From: Anaeromyces robustus
Lineage: Eukaryota; Neocallimastigomycota; Neocallimastigomycetes; Neocallimastigales; Neocallimastigaceae
Length of the DNA: 32,500 nt
Reading direction: 5' to 3'
NCBI GenBank assembly: GCA_002104895.1
Contig: MCFG01000343.1
Span: forward strand, 1-32,500
Shown: piece by piece, positions 11,505 to 22,759 of the stretch
How the letters are laid out: each line of letters begins with the position of its first letter
How positions within the stretch are numbered: position 1 is the stretch's first letter
Translations under genes and position numbers: made by a program
The notes under the pieces: model-generated
Told to the model about the DNA's origin: nothing
Database searches by the model: none
The model's input: the letters and a program-made list of their open reading frames with translations, nothing else

Positions 11505-14500
11505 ATTATTTTATTACTATAGAGTATACTAATAATTATTCTAATTATTTTTATTATTTTTTTTTTTTTGGTCAATTATATAAATATTTTTTATTTAAAA
11601 ATTAAAAGTAATGAATATTATTAAATATAAAATGAATAAAAACATCTTTTAATTATATATTTAAAAGTACTAAATAATATAAAAAAAAAATTTTTTTTAT
11701 TATTTGTGCTTTAAATATAAACAGTATTGAAAAACATCTTAAAACTTTAATTATATTAAATTTGTATTAAATTTAGTGTTTTATGATAGGATAAAATTTT
11801 AAAAAAAAATTTTTGTCATTTTGACTGAATTACCGCTAGTAACCATACAAAATAGGTTATTTTAAATTTCATATTTCTCATGTTTTATATATTCAATAAA
11901 CATACATAATATTTAATTATTAATATTATATAATAATACTAAATATAATATTTTTGGAAACCTTGTCAATTTATTTTATTTTATTTTATTTTTTTTTATA
12001 CTACAATAACTAAATAAAATAAATAGTATTCTAATATATAATATATATATGTAATTTATATGAAATTTATATAAAATTGTTTATATATATATATAATTTA
12101 GTATTGCAATCCCATCCATTATAAAAATTTAAAATAAATAAACTTTATATAAAATAAAATTAGAAAGTTTTTTTTTTTTAATAATATTAATTAAAACCAA
12201 GGTATATAATATGCATTTCTTATATAAGAATTTAAAGGTCAAAAAAAAATATTTAAAACGAAACAATGAAGATAATAAAAAGTAATATATTAATAATAAT
12301 AAAAATAATAAAAATAATAAAAATAATATATTATATACATTAAGTAACTTTTAATTACTTTTAATATTGTTGTTATAATTAACTAATAATTTAGTATTAT
12401 ATTATTGTTTTAAATAGTATAATGGAAAAGAATTCATCAAAATTCTTACACAATTTTTTTTTGTTTAAAAAAAAGAAAGCATTAATATTTACAACATAAT
12501 ACTAAAAAATAAAAGTAAGAAAATCTTTGTAAAAATATATATATTGAAAAGATTGGAATATTCCATAATAAATAAAATAGAATAAATTGAAAAATATTAT
12601 AAACAATAAATATTAATAAATAAATAAATAAATAAATAAAAAATAAATAAAAAATAAATAAAAACTAAATAAAATAAAAAGTAAAAAAAGATATTTATAA
12701 AAATAATTTAAAATAAAAATAAAATAAAATAATAATTAATGTAATACCAAGATTAACATAATTTTTATTAAAAATATATTAAATTTTATCTTGTGGTTAC
12801 AAATAATAATAATAATAAATATTGTTTATTTTTATCGTAGTAAAAAAAAATTTTTTTTATTTTTCATAATGCTTTTCATGTTATATAATAAAATTTTAAA
12901 ATAATTAAATAATAATAAATATTTTTATTAAAATCTTTAATAAATAAAAAAAAAAAAACTTAAGGATTTTAATAATAATAAAAGAAGTATAATTTTAATT
13001 TATAATTGTTAAATTATAGGTAAAATTTTGGATTCATTACAAAAAAAATATCTTTTTTTTATTAATTTGTTATATCTTATATTAAATATGTCTTTTTTTT
13101 TTTTTCATTTTATTATTAATTATTATTAATTATATATATAGTTAGATTTTGTTTCTAATTTCTAATATAGTTTTGTTTAAATAAACTTTAATTTATCTTT
13201 TTCTTTAATATATTTTAAATTAACTATCAAAATATATTATTTTTCTGTATAATTAAAAAAAGAAAAAACAAATTTTAATAGATTAATTAAAAAGTAATAA
13301 AAGAAAGTATTACAAAAGTATTAATTAAAATTTATTCTATTTATTATAGCCATTATTATTTAATGAGGCAAACGGATCAAAAAATTATTTATTAATATAT
13401 AATTTCCATTAAATTATAAATACTTTTATTGAACAATTAGACTTTTTCTTTTATATTTTTTTTATAAAAAGAAAATATTCTTTCTATTTAATAAAAAATT
13501 TTTAAAATTATATATAGAGAAAAAATAGTTATAAAATAGTATAACATATTTTTAAAAAACATTCTTTTTATTTATTTATTGATTGATTGATTGATTATTA
13601 TTTTTATTGTATTTATTTATTTTTTTGATATTATTTAATATTAACAATCAAATATAAAATATTTATGAAAATAATATTAATTTATTTATTTAACTATTTC
13701 ATAATAAAAAAATTTTTTTTTTATTATTTATAAATTAAAAAAATGGTATACATCTATATATATACATTAATGGGATAAAAATTTTATATTAATAAAGAAA
13801 ATCATGTACATCAGTAATATAAAAAATGTTTTTTTTTTTTTTTTCATAATAATATATATAGTTAATATTATCATAATCATAAACACTAATAAATAATAAA
13901 ATATTAAATATTAAAATATTAAATATAAAAACAATTATTTATGTTAAATTAATTAATTGCAATAATGATGTAATAAAAAAAAATACATATTATAAATTAA
14001 TTATTATTTTAGATTATTTAGGATTTTTATTAAAAAATTACAATTACGACAATCTTCTTCATATTATTTATGGCTTTAAAGAGTATATTTTATAAATCTA
14101 TAATAGAGAATATAATAAAAGAATATAAATTAAGATTATACAATTTAATTTTCTTAAAATTGAATAATTTTTGACAAAAAGATAGACTCTTTTATGTGAC
14201 CATAATAAATATTATAAATTAGTATTATTATCAGTTACTTTAAATATTTTAATTTTAATGAAGTTTCTATGAGATTAAAATAATAATAATAATAATAATA
14301 TCATGTTATTATTTGAGTATTATTATCATTTTTATTATTTTTATAATTATGATAATTATGATAATCATTATTTTTTTTTATCAAAAGAACACTCTATAAT
14401 AAAAAATTAATTAATTAATTAATAAATTAATTAATAATTAGTTAATAAAGATAATTTATTTATTTAATATTTATTTATTTTATTAATTTTTTATTTATTA

Positions 14501-15365
14501 TTATTTTGTTATGTTTTGTTTTTTTGTTATATCTTTGTTTTTCTAGTTTCTTATATATACATATTTTTTTAAAGAGAAATGGTCATTATATAAATTGAAT
14601 ATATTTAATTATTATTTAAATATATATAATATTATTTATTATCTTTTTAGAAAAAAAAACGAAAACATAATAATAAAGACAATTATTAAAAAAGATATAA
14701 TAATAAAATATAAAATAATATATATATATATATATATAAAAAAGAGAGAGAAAGAATACACATTTGGAAATCCACACATACAAAAAAAAAATTCAAATAT
14801 ATATTTAAACATTTTGTGGTTAAATATGGTTAATAATTAAATTTTTTTTTTTAAAAAATTTTTTTTAAGTTTATTGTATTTTTTTTTTATGCCATAAATT
14901 AATAATCATAATATATTATATTTAACATTTAAATTGTAAATATTTATTATGATAATTATTATAGGTGTAAATAAATATAAAATAATTATAATATTATGCA
15001 TTATATATATAATATTTTAATAATATATATTATTTTATTTACTAACATTTAATAGAAAAAATGAAGAAAAAAAGTATTAAAAAATATTTATTAATTGACA
15101 ATATAAATAATTAAATATAAATAAATAAAACAATTATACAATAATACAAAAAGTATAAAAAAACACTCAATAATGCAAATTATATTAAGATATAATATAT
15201 ACAATATTAAAACTAATAAAATAATAAAAAAAAAATCCAATACAAAAGAAATAAATATATAACAATTACAGGAAAAAAAAAAAAGGCATATGTAAAAAAT
15301 TATACATTTATAATTTGTTTATTAAATAATATATAGGTTTGATATAATTATTAAAATAAAAAAAT

Positions 15366-15617
15366 AACAAAAATGTATTAATATTTTTTTTTTATAATTG
15401 TTAAAATCAATTATTTATTAATATTAAGTATTTATTTTACATGTAATTATAACAAAAATGTATTAACAATTCTTTTTATAATTGTTAAAATCTATATTTT
15501 ATTAATATTAAGTATTTATTTTACATGTAATTATAACAAAAATGTATTAACAATTCTTTTTATAATTGTTAAAATCTATATTTTATTAATAATAAATAAT
15601 TATTTTACATGTAATTA
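15366..15617. repeat. Three tandem 84-85 bp repeats, each holding a hairpin
   Basis: Units start at 15366, 15451 and 15535 with AACAAAAATGTATTAA and end with TTATTTTACATGTAATTA. Units 2 and 3 are almost identical; unit 1 is more diverged. Units 2 and 3 each contain the hairpin TTAACAATT / AATTGTTAA (15463-15488 and 15547-15572). The array ends about 430 bp upstream of the first ten-cysteine gene, so a regulatory role is possible but unproven. Confidence 0.85.
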
Positions 15618-15764
15618 GATAATTATAATTAATCTAAATTACATATAGAATATAGAAAATATAAATTAAATAAATTTAAATATTTATATATAATTTTTTT
15701 TGTATTAATATAAATATAGGTCAATTGTAATTGGATAATTATATTAATAAATACTAAATGTTAA

Positions 15765-15805
15765 ATATCTAATATTAAATATTATATATATTTAATATTA
15801 GATAT
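15765..15805. repeat. Hairpin with 16-bp perfect arms
   Basis: The left arm ATATCTAATATTAAAT (15765-15780) is the exact reverse complement of 15790-15805, with a 9-nt loop. It lies about 250 bp upstream of the gene at 16052. Confidence 0.7.
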
Positions 15806-16051
15806 CAATAACTATAATAAATACTAAAAATCAATAAGAATAATAACATATATATATATATATTCTTTTAACATTAAAATATTATAAAATATTAATATTA
15901 TATTAATATTATTAATTATTTAAAAAAAAAAAAAAAACTTTTTTAATCAAAAAATTACATATCTAATTATTAGATCAAAAGGAAAAAAAATAAATATATA
16001 AAAAAAAAAAAAAAAAAGAATAATATTTAAAACAAAAAAAATAAAAATAAA

Positions 16052-16897
16052 ATGAAAACTAGATTATTACTTTTAATTTTTGTTTTAATTATAGCATCTC
16101 CTATAGTTTCAAAGATGACTATTGAAATTGTAACTTTTAAAGATTATCTTATGGAACATTACAGTAAAAAATTAAGTGAAGATATAATTATTAAATGTTC
16201 AAATACTATTTATGAATATGAAAAAGAATGTATTCCTGTTAATAGAGAATCATTTTCATCTACTAAAATTGATAGTGAATGTAAAAGATTAGCTTCCGAA
16301 AATTGTAAAAATTTTTTTAAAGACATTAAAGGTTCATTAATTGATTGTGAAAAAGTACCAGAAAAAGATTTAAATAAAATTATAAATTATTTCAAAGAAT
16401 CTAATGAATTAATAGAAATGTATTGTACTAAAAATGAAAATAATGAATATTGTCCATTACATAAACTTAAAAATTTTAGTGGACTTTCTATTGTAGAATA
16501 CTTTTCTCAAAATTCTCCATTTAAAGATGATGTTTCAGATAAAGATGTAAATAATGTTATATATGAAATATGTAAATCAAAGAAATGTTATGATTCAATT
16601 ACTAAATATAATATTTTATTTGAATCCATAGAATATGAAAATGATACTGAAGAAATTATAAAAAATATTAGTAGTAATTTTGGACTGTATAAAGAAATAC
16701 ATGAATTTTCATATTTTCAATATTTGAGATTTCGTACGATTGTTACAGATATTTTAAAATCTGAACAATGTAAAGCTTTAGTTAAAATTTCTGAATCATC
16801 TGGTAAAGTTGCTAGTAAGGCCTTTCCTAATCAAATAGGTATTGGTTTTTTAATTGCAACATTATCTTTATTTTTAGTATTTATAAATGCAGATTAA
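16052..16897 (+). CDS. Secreted, probably GPI-anchored ten-cysteine protein (paralogue 1)
   Basis: Single exon, 281 residues. The ATG follows an A-rich leader and opens a clear signal peptide (about residues 1-20). The mature part has exactly ten cysteines at 49, 60, 77, 85, 99, 125, 134, 174, 179 and 240. The best conserved strings are YCTKNENNEYCPL (124-136) and CKSKKC (174-179). The last 20 residues are hydrophobic (GIGFLIATLSLFLVF) and end three residues later, as in a GPI-attachment signal. It is the first of three genes in the same direction with the same cysteine spacing. I do not recognise the family and see no catalytic motif. Cysteine pairing and a role as surface protein, adhesin or protease-resistant coat are inference. 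It could instead be anchored by a plain C-terminal membrane segment. Confidence 0.9.
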   Translation: MKTRLLLLIFVLIIASPIVSKMTIEIVTFKDYLMEHYSKKLSEDIIIKCSNTIYEYEKECIPVNRESFSSTKIDSECKRLASENCKNFFKDIKGSLIDCEKVPEKDLNKIINYFKESNELIEMYCTKNENNEYCPLHKLKNFSGLSIVEYFSQNSPFKDDVSDKDVNNVIYEICKSKKCYDSITKYNILFESIEYENDTEEIIKNISSNFGLYKEIHEFSYFQYLRFRTIVTDILKSEQCKALVKISESSGKVASKAFPNQIGIGFLIATLSLFLVFINAD

Positions 16898-17047
16898 TAA
16901 ATTAAATTATTTCTTTGCTTGCATATAAAGGGTGAATATAAAATTATAAAATAATTTGAATATATTAATATGTGTAACATATATAATGTAATATAACAAT
17001 ATATACATATATTAAATAATATGTTATATATATACCACATACACATA

Positions 17048-17167
17048 ACAATATATATATATATATATATTGTTGCATGTTGTGTATAACATGTAACATA
17101 CATAAACATATTAATATATATTGCATGTGTATACCATGTAATATATATAAACATATTATAATGTATA
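17048..17167. repeat. TA-rich palindrome followed by a 48-bp imperfect tandem repeat
   Basis: Positions 17048-17074 read ACAA-(TA)n-TTGT and are self-complementary. The pair 17073-17120 and 17121-17167 both start TTGCATGT and share ATGTAA and ATAAACATATTA at the same offsets. The block is probably an expanded simple-sequence region in or after the 3' UTR of the upstream gene. Confidence 0.6.
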
Positions 17168-17297
17168 CCTATAAATATACATACTGTTATGTGTATATAT
17201 ACTGTTATGTATTATAGAATACCCCAAAAATACATGAATATTATATTTATATTATTCTATGTATTATAAAAATATATAATTTATATTATTATTTTTA

Positions 17298-17353
<56 letters not shown>

Positions 17354-18337
17354 GTCTTTATCTTTTTTGAATTATTTGGTTTGCTTTATTGATTTATGTA
17401 AAAAAAAAATTGATTCATACATTCCTCCATGGAAATTGGGTTCATTACACATAATTATAATATTCGGTTTTCTTGTATAAATATGTATTTTTTAATTTAT
17501 TAATAATAATGATGAATAAATAATTAATTAATATATATAAATGTAAAAATCATATATTAAAAAAAAAAATAAAAAATAAAAAATAAAAAATAAATAAATA
17601 AATAAATAAAATCAAATAATTTTTAAAATTAATTAATATATATATATAATAAGATTTTTTAATATTTAGTTATAGATTAATCTTTAAATTTTATTTTTCA
17701 TTTTTATTTTTTAATATTACTTTTATTAAAAAAATTAAATGAAATCATATTAAATTTTATGATATTAATTCAAATTAAAAATAGTTATGAAATATTATTA
17801 TATAATATTTATTAATAATACATTTAATCTATACTTATATTAATATTACAAATTTTACATAGTCATATTAAATATTTATATAATCATAATATGAATATAG
17901 ATATAATGAAATTAAAAATTATAATAAATATATATATATATATTTTTTAAAAAATTTAGTTTAAGAAGTTGTAATATTAATATCTTAATTCTAATAACTT
18001 TTTTTTTTGTTTTTTTTTTAATTGAATAAGTATTTAATTCTTATTTTTATAAACATTTTCAGCAATTAATATCTTACTTCAAACTTAAGGATACTCTTTT
18101 GTCTTTTTTATTGGTATTATCTTTATTTAACTTTATTATTATAATATAGGTATTAAAATAGTGAAAAATATATATATATATATATTAAAATAAAAAATAC
18201 ATTAAAATAGAATAAAAAAAAAAACCGAAATAAATATCATTGATTAATAAAAATGAATATCAAAGGTATAAAGTAATACAGTAACAATAATAATAAAAAA
18301 AATGATAAAATCCATTCATTCACATACACTTAAATCA

Positions 18338-18656
18338 TCAATACTTAAGTAAAGCAAAATTATTAGCATTTCTCTTATTAAGCTTTCATAATGTGTAATC
18401 AATATTTTCAAACTCAATCATAATAATAAATTCAATTTTTTTGTTTCATATTATGCTATTATATATATCTACCATTTAAATTACTGCAATTATATATATT
18501 ACATAAGTAAATACAAACTTTAAAAATATGATAATGATCACTATTTTATTATCTTTTTATAAATAATTGTAGAAATTAAATAATAATTTAACAATCTTCC
18601 GATAAATTAACATGATTATTTACATATGGTTGTAACTCTTTAATATTCAAGAGCTC
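18338..18656 (-). pseudogene. Possible decayed coding fragments of unknown origin
   Basis: On the minus strand 18656-18588 reads ELLNIKELQPYVNNHVNLSE followed by Asp, Cys and a stop. Positions 18421-18338 read MIEFENIDYTL, then a stop, then KLNKRNANNFALLKY in the same frame before another stop. The residue mix is that of an ordinary protein rather than the Ile/Asn/Tyr/Lys noise of the surrounding AT DNA. I cannot name a family, and no complete gene can be traced. Chance is a serious alternative. Confidence 0.2.
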
Positions 18657-18833
18657 TCACCCAATTTTTCTATTTTTTAATAAATTATCAATATTTTTTA
18701 TTAAAATATTAAAATTTTTTGACTTAAACTATTAAAAATTCTAAAAATATGATTTTTTTATAGAAATATTATTATTATTATGGATTTCACATTAATGATT
18801 ATATTAATAGATAAGCAAAATAAAGATTCTAAC

Positions 18834-18864
<31 letters not shown>

Positions 18865-18973
18865 ATAATAATATTTTAAATTTATTATTTCTTTACTTTT
18901 TTTAGCCTTTTATGTATATTTAGGATGAATTTGTTTTACGTTACACAAAAATTATTGAAAATTCTAAAAGAAT

Positions 18974-18975
18974 AA

Positions 18976-19066
<91 letters not shown>

Positions 19067-19069
19067 ATA
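18974..19069. repeat. AAAT microsatellite, about 24 units
   Basis: An almost uninterrupted AAAT/AATA tetranucleotide array of about 96 bp, the longest simple repeat in the window. Shorter relatives occur at 19260-19320 and 24645-24673. Confidence 0.95.
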
Positions 19070-19871
19070 TGAAAGTAAATAAATATATAAATTAATAATT
19101 TAAAAATCTTTACGTAGCATTATTAATATATTTTTATATATTTATATGTTTAATATATAATAATGTACTGATTTCTATTTGTTGACTAATGAAAAAAAAA
19201 AATCATGAAGTATATAAGAAAAATTAAATCATGTAATTATATTAGATTAGATAAATAAGTAAATAAACAAATAAATAATAAATAAATAAATAAATATAAA
19301 TAAATAAATATATTTAAATAAATGAATAAAAAATAATCGAGTAAAGAAATAAATGATATGAAAATAATTTTTTTTTTTTTAAAAAATAGTTATAATTATT
19401 TTAGTAGTTATAACTTTTTTTTAATATAAAATTAGATTTCAAATTACTTTTTTTTTTCTTTTTTTTTTTTTTTTTTTTGAATTAAAAAAAAAAGAAGAAA
19501 AAAAAAGTGAAGATAAAAAAAATATATATATATAAATAATAAAACAAAATAAAACAAAACAAAATAAATAAAATAAAATAAAATAAAATTAAATTAAAAA
19601 TAGAAAAAAAAAATCTAAATTAAAAAAAAAAATAAATAGAAAAATATACGTTATATAGTATTATGCTTTATTTTATATTAATAAAACAAAACAAACAGAA
19701 CAAGCAATAAAAAAAAAATATAATAAAATAAATTATAATACTATTAATAAAGTTAAAAAAAAAACTTTTTTAAAAGAATATATAATAATTATTTTTATAA
19801 ATTATATCAAAATATTCCAGAATCTTTGTTTTAATAATTTATAAAGAATAATAATTGAAAATATATAATAA

Positions 19872-20690
19872 ATGAAAATTGTTATTTTTGTATTAAATTT
19901 AGCAGCTCTTGCAACTTTAGTTCTTTCTTTTAATTCAAATGGTATATTATTGCGTAGATTATATGGAGATATTGATGCAGAAGAATCAATAGTTAAATGC
20001 AATGAAAATGCTATGGATTATATAAATGATTGTGTTCCTTCGGATAAGAATTCTTTTTCCAAGGATAATATTGATAACTTATGCACAAAAATCCATTCAG
20101 AAGAATGCCAAATTTTTTTAAGTAATCCAATGGTTAGTCTTGACGGTTGTGAAGATTTACCATATATAAAAAATAAAAATGTTAGTTTAGTATTTTTTAA
20201 ACTTATTTCTTCAAATACAAAATTACATTGTACTAAAGATGAAAATGAAGAATATTGCCCAATGAGTAATTTTAATTTATTTAAAGGTTCCAATCCTCAG
20301 GACTTTGATATTTTTAATACAATACCAAAAGATGATGTTTTTAATAAAACAATGCCAAATATTTGTAAATCTAATAAATGTTATCAAGCAACTTATGATT
20401 ATTTTTCATATATAAAAAATTATACCGAAGTTGAAACTGATAAGTTAATTGGATTTAAAGGAAATAAAAATTTTACTACTGATTTACATAATTTTTCATC
20501 TAAAGTAATTAAATACTTGAAAGCCGAAAATTGTACTATTAAGGCAGAAGCTTCAAAAAGGAAATATGAAACAATAATGAAAATGAAATATGAAAATGAT
20601 GAAAGTGGAGCTTTTTCTAATAAAATGAATTATTGCTTATTCTTTTTAATAATTTTATTCATATCAGTCTTTTTTTTAAATAGTAATTGA
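19872..20690 (+). CDS. Secreted, probably GPI-anchored ten-cysteine protein (paralogue 2)
   Basis: Single exon, 272 residues. The signal peptide is MKIVIFVLNLAALATLVLSF. The ten module cysteines are at 43, 54, 71, 79, 93, 120, 129, 165, 170 and 221. An eleventh, Cys255, lies inside the hydrophobic C-terminal tail (CLFFLIILFISVFFL) that would be removed if this is a GPI signal. Diagnostic strings are HCTKDENEEYCPM (119-131) and CKSNKC (165-170), directly comparable with paralogue 1. Five spacings (C1-C2, C2-C3, C3-C4, C4-C5 and C6-C7) equal those of paralogue 1 exactly (10, 16, 7, 13, 8). Several N-x-S/T sites (for example NVS at 103, NKT at 158 and NYT at 183) suggest N-glycosylation. Same orientation and similar size to paralogue 1 point to tandem duplication. 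The function is unknown to me. Confidence 0.9.
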   Translation: MKIVIFVLNLAALATLVLSFNSNGILLRRLYGDIDAEESIVKCNENAMDYINDCVPSDKNSFSKDNIDNLCTKIHSEECQIFLSNPMVSLDGCEDLPYIKNKNVSLVFFKLISSNTKLHCTKDENEEYCPMSNFNLFKGSNPQDFDIFNTIPKDDVFNKTMPNICKSNKCYQATYDYFSYIKNYTEVETDKLIGFKGNKNFTTDLHNFSSKVIKYLKAENCTIKAEASKRKYETIMKMKYENDESGAFSNKMNYCLFFLIILFISVFFLNSN

Positions 20691-20792
20691 TTAGATAGTT
20701 AAGTAGATAATAAATATATATATAAAAAAAAAAAGAAGAAAAAAAAAAGAAGAAGAAAAAAAAGAAAAAGAAAAAGAATATATATAATAGTA

Positions 20793-20825
<33 letters not shown>

Positions 20826-21128
20826 CAAAATTAAAGCCTATTAAAAGTGATATTTTTTAATCAACAATATAGTATTGATTATTATTAATATTATATAATA
20901 GCTATTTTTTTTTCTTTTAAAACAAATTTTTAAAATATTTCAAAAGTAAAAATAATGAAGATTGAAAAAAAAAAGTATTTTGTAAAATAATCAATAAATG
21001 ATATATATAATATAGTATAAAAAAAGATAATTGATATGATATAATAATCAACCAAAGTAAAATAATAAGCAAGGAAGTAAATAATGTTACTTAAAAATAA
21101 TTAAACGAATTATATAATATTTATAATC

Positions 21129-21187
21129 CAAATATAATATATTTGAGAAAACCTATTACTTATTTTATATCAAATATAATATATTTG
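21129..21187. repeat. Near-palindromic 17-mer present twice
   Basis: CAAATATAATATATTTG occurs identically at 21129-21145 and 21171-21187, start to start 42 bp. The outer seven bases on each side are self-complementary. It could be a paired binding site or part of a decayed repeat; the sequence alone does not decide. Confidence 0.6.
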
Positions 21188-21442
21188 AATATAATTTCTA
21201 TAATTTATTACAATTTTATTTATTATTAAATTAAAAAAAAAATTATTTAGTAAAATAATATACAAATAATGTAAAAAAAAAAAATATTTTGTTATATAAA
21301 AAATTATACCATTAAACCAAATTATTAATTCATTTTTTTCAAAAGCCTCTTTTTTTTTTTTTTTTTTTCCTAATATATATAATTTTTTTTTTTTTTTTTT
21401 TGGAGTGTTTTATGTTACGTTACATATTTTTAATGTATTAAA

Positions 21443-21488
<46 letters not shown>

Positions 21489-21771
21489 GGATTTAAAATA
21501 CATTTTTATACTTTAAATGAAAGAAAATGTATATACATACATTAATATTCACATAGATGTATTGTACCTCATAAGTTATATTAAATTTTTTATATTAAAA
21601 TTTTTTGACCAAAAAATTGGTAAATGTTAAAATATTATTATATTTAATAGAATTATATATATATAATAGAAAAATATAATATAATATTTAATATATGATG
21701 ATATTATTTAATATTATTTAATATTTATTTTGTTATTTTTTTTTTTACTTTAATTTCATATATATATAAAA

Positions 21772-21804
21772 GTATTAAGCATTTTTCAATAAAATGCCTA
21801 ATAC
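21772..21804 (+). repeat. 14-bp stem-loop followed by a T tract
   Basis: GTATTAAGCATTTT (21772-21785) pairs with AAAATGCCTAATAC (21791-21804) with one A-C mismatch and a 5-nt loop. A C and ten T follow immediately. The conserved GC-containing core (GCATTTT / AAAATGC) stands out in this DNA. The shape looks like an RNA 3' end or a small inverted-repeat element. Confidence 0.55.
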
Positions 21805-22351
21805 CTTTTTTTTTTAAATATTTTTTAAAGATTTAGTTATTTAAAGTCGTCATAAAGAATTTCTTTCTTTATTTCTTTTTATTTTTTTTTTTTTTTTAAA
21901 AAAAAAACTTTAATCGATAATTAATTAAAAAAAATTTTTTTTTTTTTTTGAAAATATATTTTCTAATTTTTTTTATTTAAATATAACTAATAATACTATT
22001 AAAGTTTGAGAAATGAGACAAAAAAAAAAAAAAAGATAATTTAGTTATTTTGAACAATAAAACTCATTTCAATACATTTTTTGATGATTTAATATCATTA
22101 AATCATAAATAAATGGAGAGAATATTTAATAATAATTAACAATAAAAAGTTTATTAATAAAATATTATTAATTATTATAATTAATCATATTTTTATTTTT
22201 TTTAAATGTATAATTCATTTGATTTTTAATTAATTTTTTGTATATCAATAAAATATTATATATATATTAAGAAAAAAATATTTTTTTTTATAAACAAATA
22301 AATAAATAATTAATATATTTTTAATATATTCATATATTAATAATTAGACCT

Positions 22352-22430
22352 TCATTTATATCCGAGGGTGTAGAATTTGCACTTTGGCTTTAAATGCTCG
22401 CAAAGAACGAGTCCAATCTGCTTAGTAGAA
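22352..22430 (-). other. GC-richer island: coding relic or structured RNA
   Basis: This stretch has a base composition unlike its surroundings and C/G-ending codons unlike the neighbouring genes. On the minus strand it reads STKQIGLVLCEHLKPKCKFY, then TLGYK and a stop, and the frame stays open for about 20 codons further upstream without an ATG. CTACTAAGCAG just before ATTGG looks like a branch point plus 3' splice site, so it could be an old terminal exon. It also contains the perfect small hairpin CTCG-CAAAGAA-CGAG. It does not fold as a normal tRNA. Family unknown. Confidence 0.3.
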
Positions 22431-22552
22431 ATAAATAACAAAATATAATTTATTCCAATACATTCATATGCTAAGAGTATATAAAAAATTTATACTAAAA
22501 TCACCCTCTATTATGTATTTATTAATTTTAAACATAAAAATATCTTATTAAT

Positions 22553-22593
22553 AATATAACCTTAAAATAATAAATAATATTTAAGGTTATATT
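22553..22593. repeat. Hairpin with 14-bp perfect arms
   Basis: AATATAACCTTAAA (22553-22566) pairs perfectly with 22580-22593 over a 13-nt loop, about 370 bp upstream of the third ten-cysteine gene. Confidence 0.65.
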
Positions 22594-22647
22594 TAAATCT
22601 TTCCATATATCAATATTTAATTATTTAAATTTGTATAATGAAATAAA

Positions 22648-22759
22648 CTTAAAATCTTAACTAATAAAAAAAAAAAAAAAAACATATTTAATATTTTCTT
22701 ATAACCAAATTTTAATAATAATTAAATATTTTTTTTTTGTTATTAGTTAAGATTTTAAG
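22648..22759. repeat. 20-bp perfect inverted repeat bounding a 112-bp element
   Basis: The left arm CTTAAAATCTTAACTAATAA (22648-22667) is the exact reverse complement of 22740-22759. The pairing continues inward, after one mismatch, as an A run against a T run. Size and symmetry fit a small MITE. I see no clear target-site duplication. It ends about 200 bp upstream of the start codon at 22958. Confidence 0.7.

Larger units (their letters stand above)
9445..16051. other. AT-rich intergenic desert, 6.6 kb
   Basis: No gene that I can support on either strand. It holds A/T homopolymers, AAAT runs (about 11480-11506 and 12615-12660), AAT runs and a small perfect palindrome TTCTTATATAAGAA (12217-12230). 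Slightly richer words near 11820-11850 and 13345-13380 give no open frame of interest. The DNA nearest the next gene contains tandem hairpin repeats and a long-armed hairpin, listed separately. Confidence 0.8.
16898..19871. other. Intergenic region between paralogues 1 and 2
   Basis: No intact gene. The first 330 bp are rich in TGTATA/ACATAT words and tandem repeats. ATT repeats lie at about 17297-17337, a richer spot without a usable frame at 17400-17470, coding-like fragments at 18338-18656, and a long AAAT array at 18974-19069. Poly-A/T runs reach up to the next start codon. Confidence 0.8.

Noticed and set aside
14595-14840. Plus-strand frame of 81 codons
   Set aside because: Same AT-driven residue mix with a TA microsatellite inside; no supporting context.
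16894-17154. Minus-strand frame over the TGTATA-rich region
   Set aside because: It is a simple-sequence translation (YIYIYI, MFMYVTCYT) in the 3' flank of paralogue 1.
17412-17470. Small minus-strand frame MNPISMEECMNQFFFYINQ in a richer spot
   Set aside because: Nineteen codons ending in a poly-A-derived stretch; no flanking exon signals convincing enough to call a gene.
18974-19069. CRISPR-like or satellite array
   Set aside because: It is a plain AAAT microsatellite without spacers.
22352-22430. tRNA gene
   Set aside because: CTCG-TTCTTTG-CGAG could mimic an anticodon arm, but no acceptor stem, D-arm or TTCRA T-loop is present.
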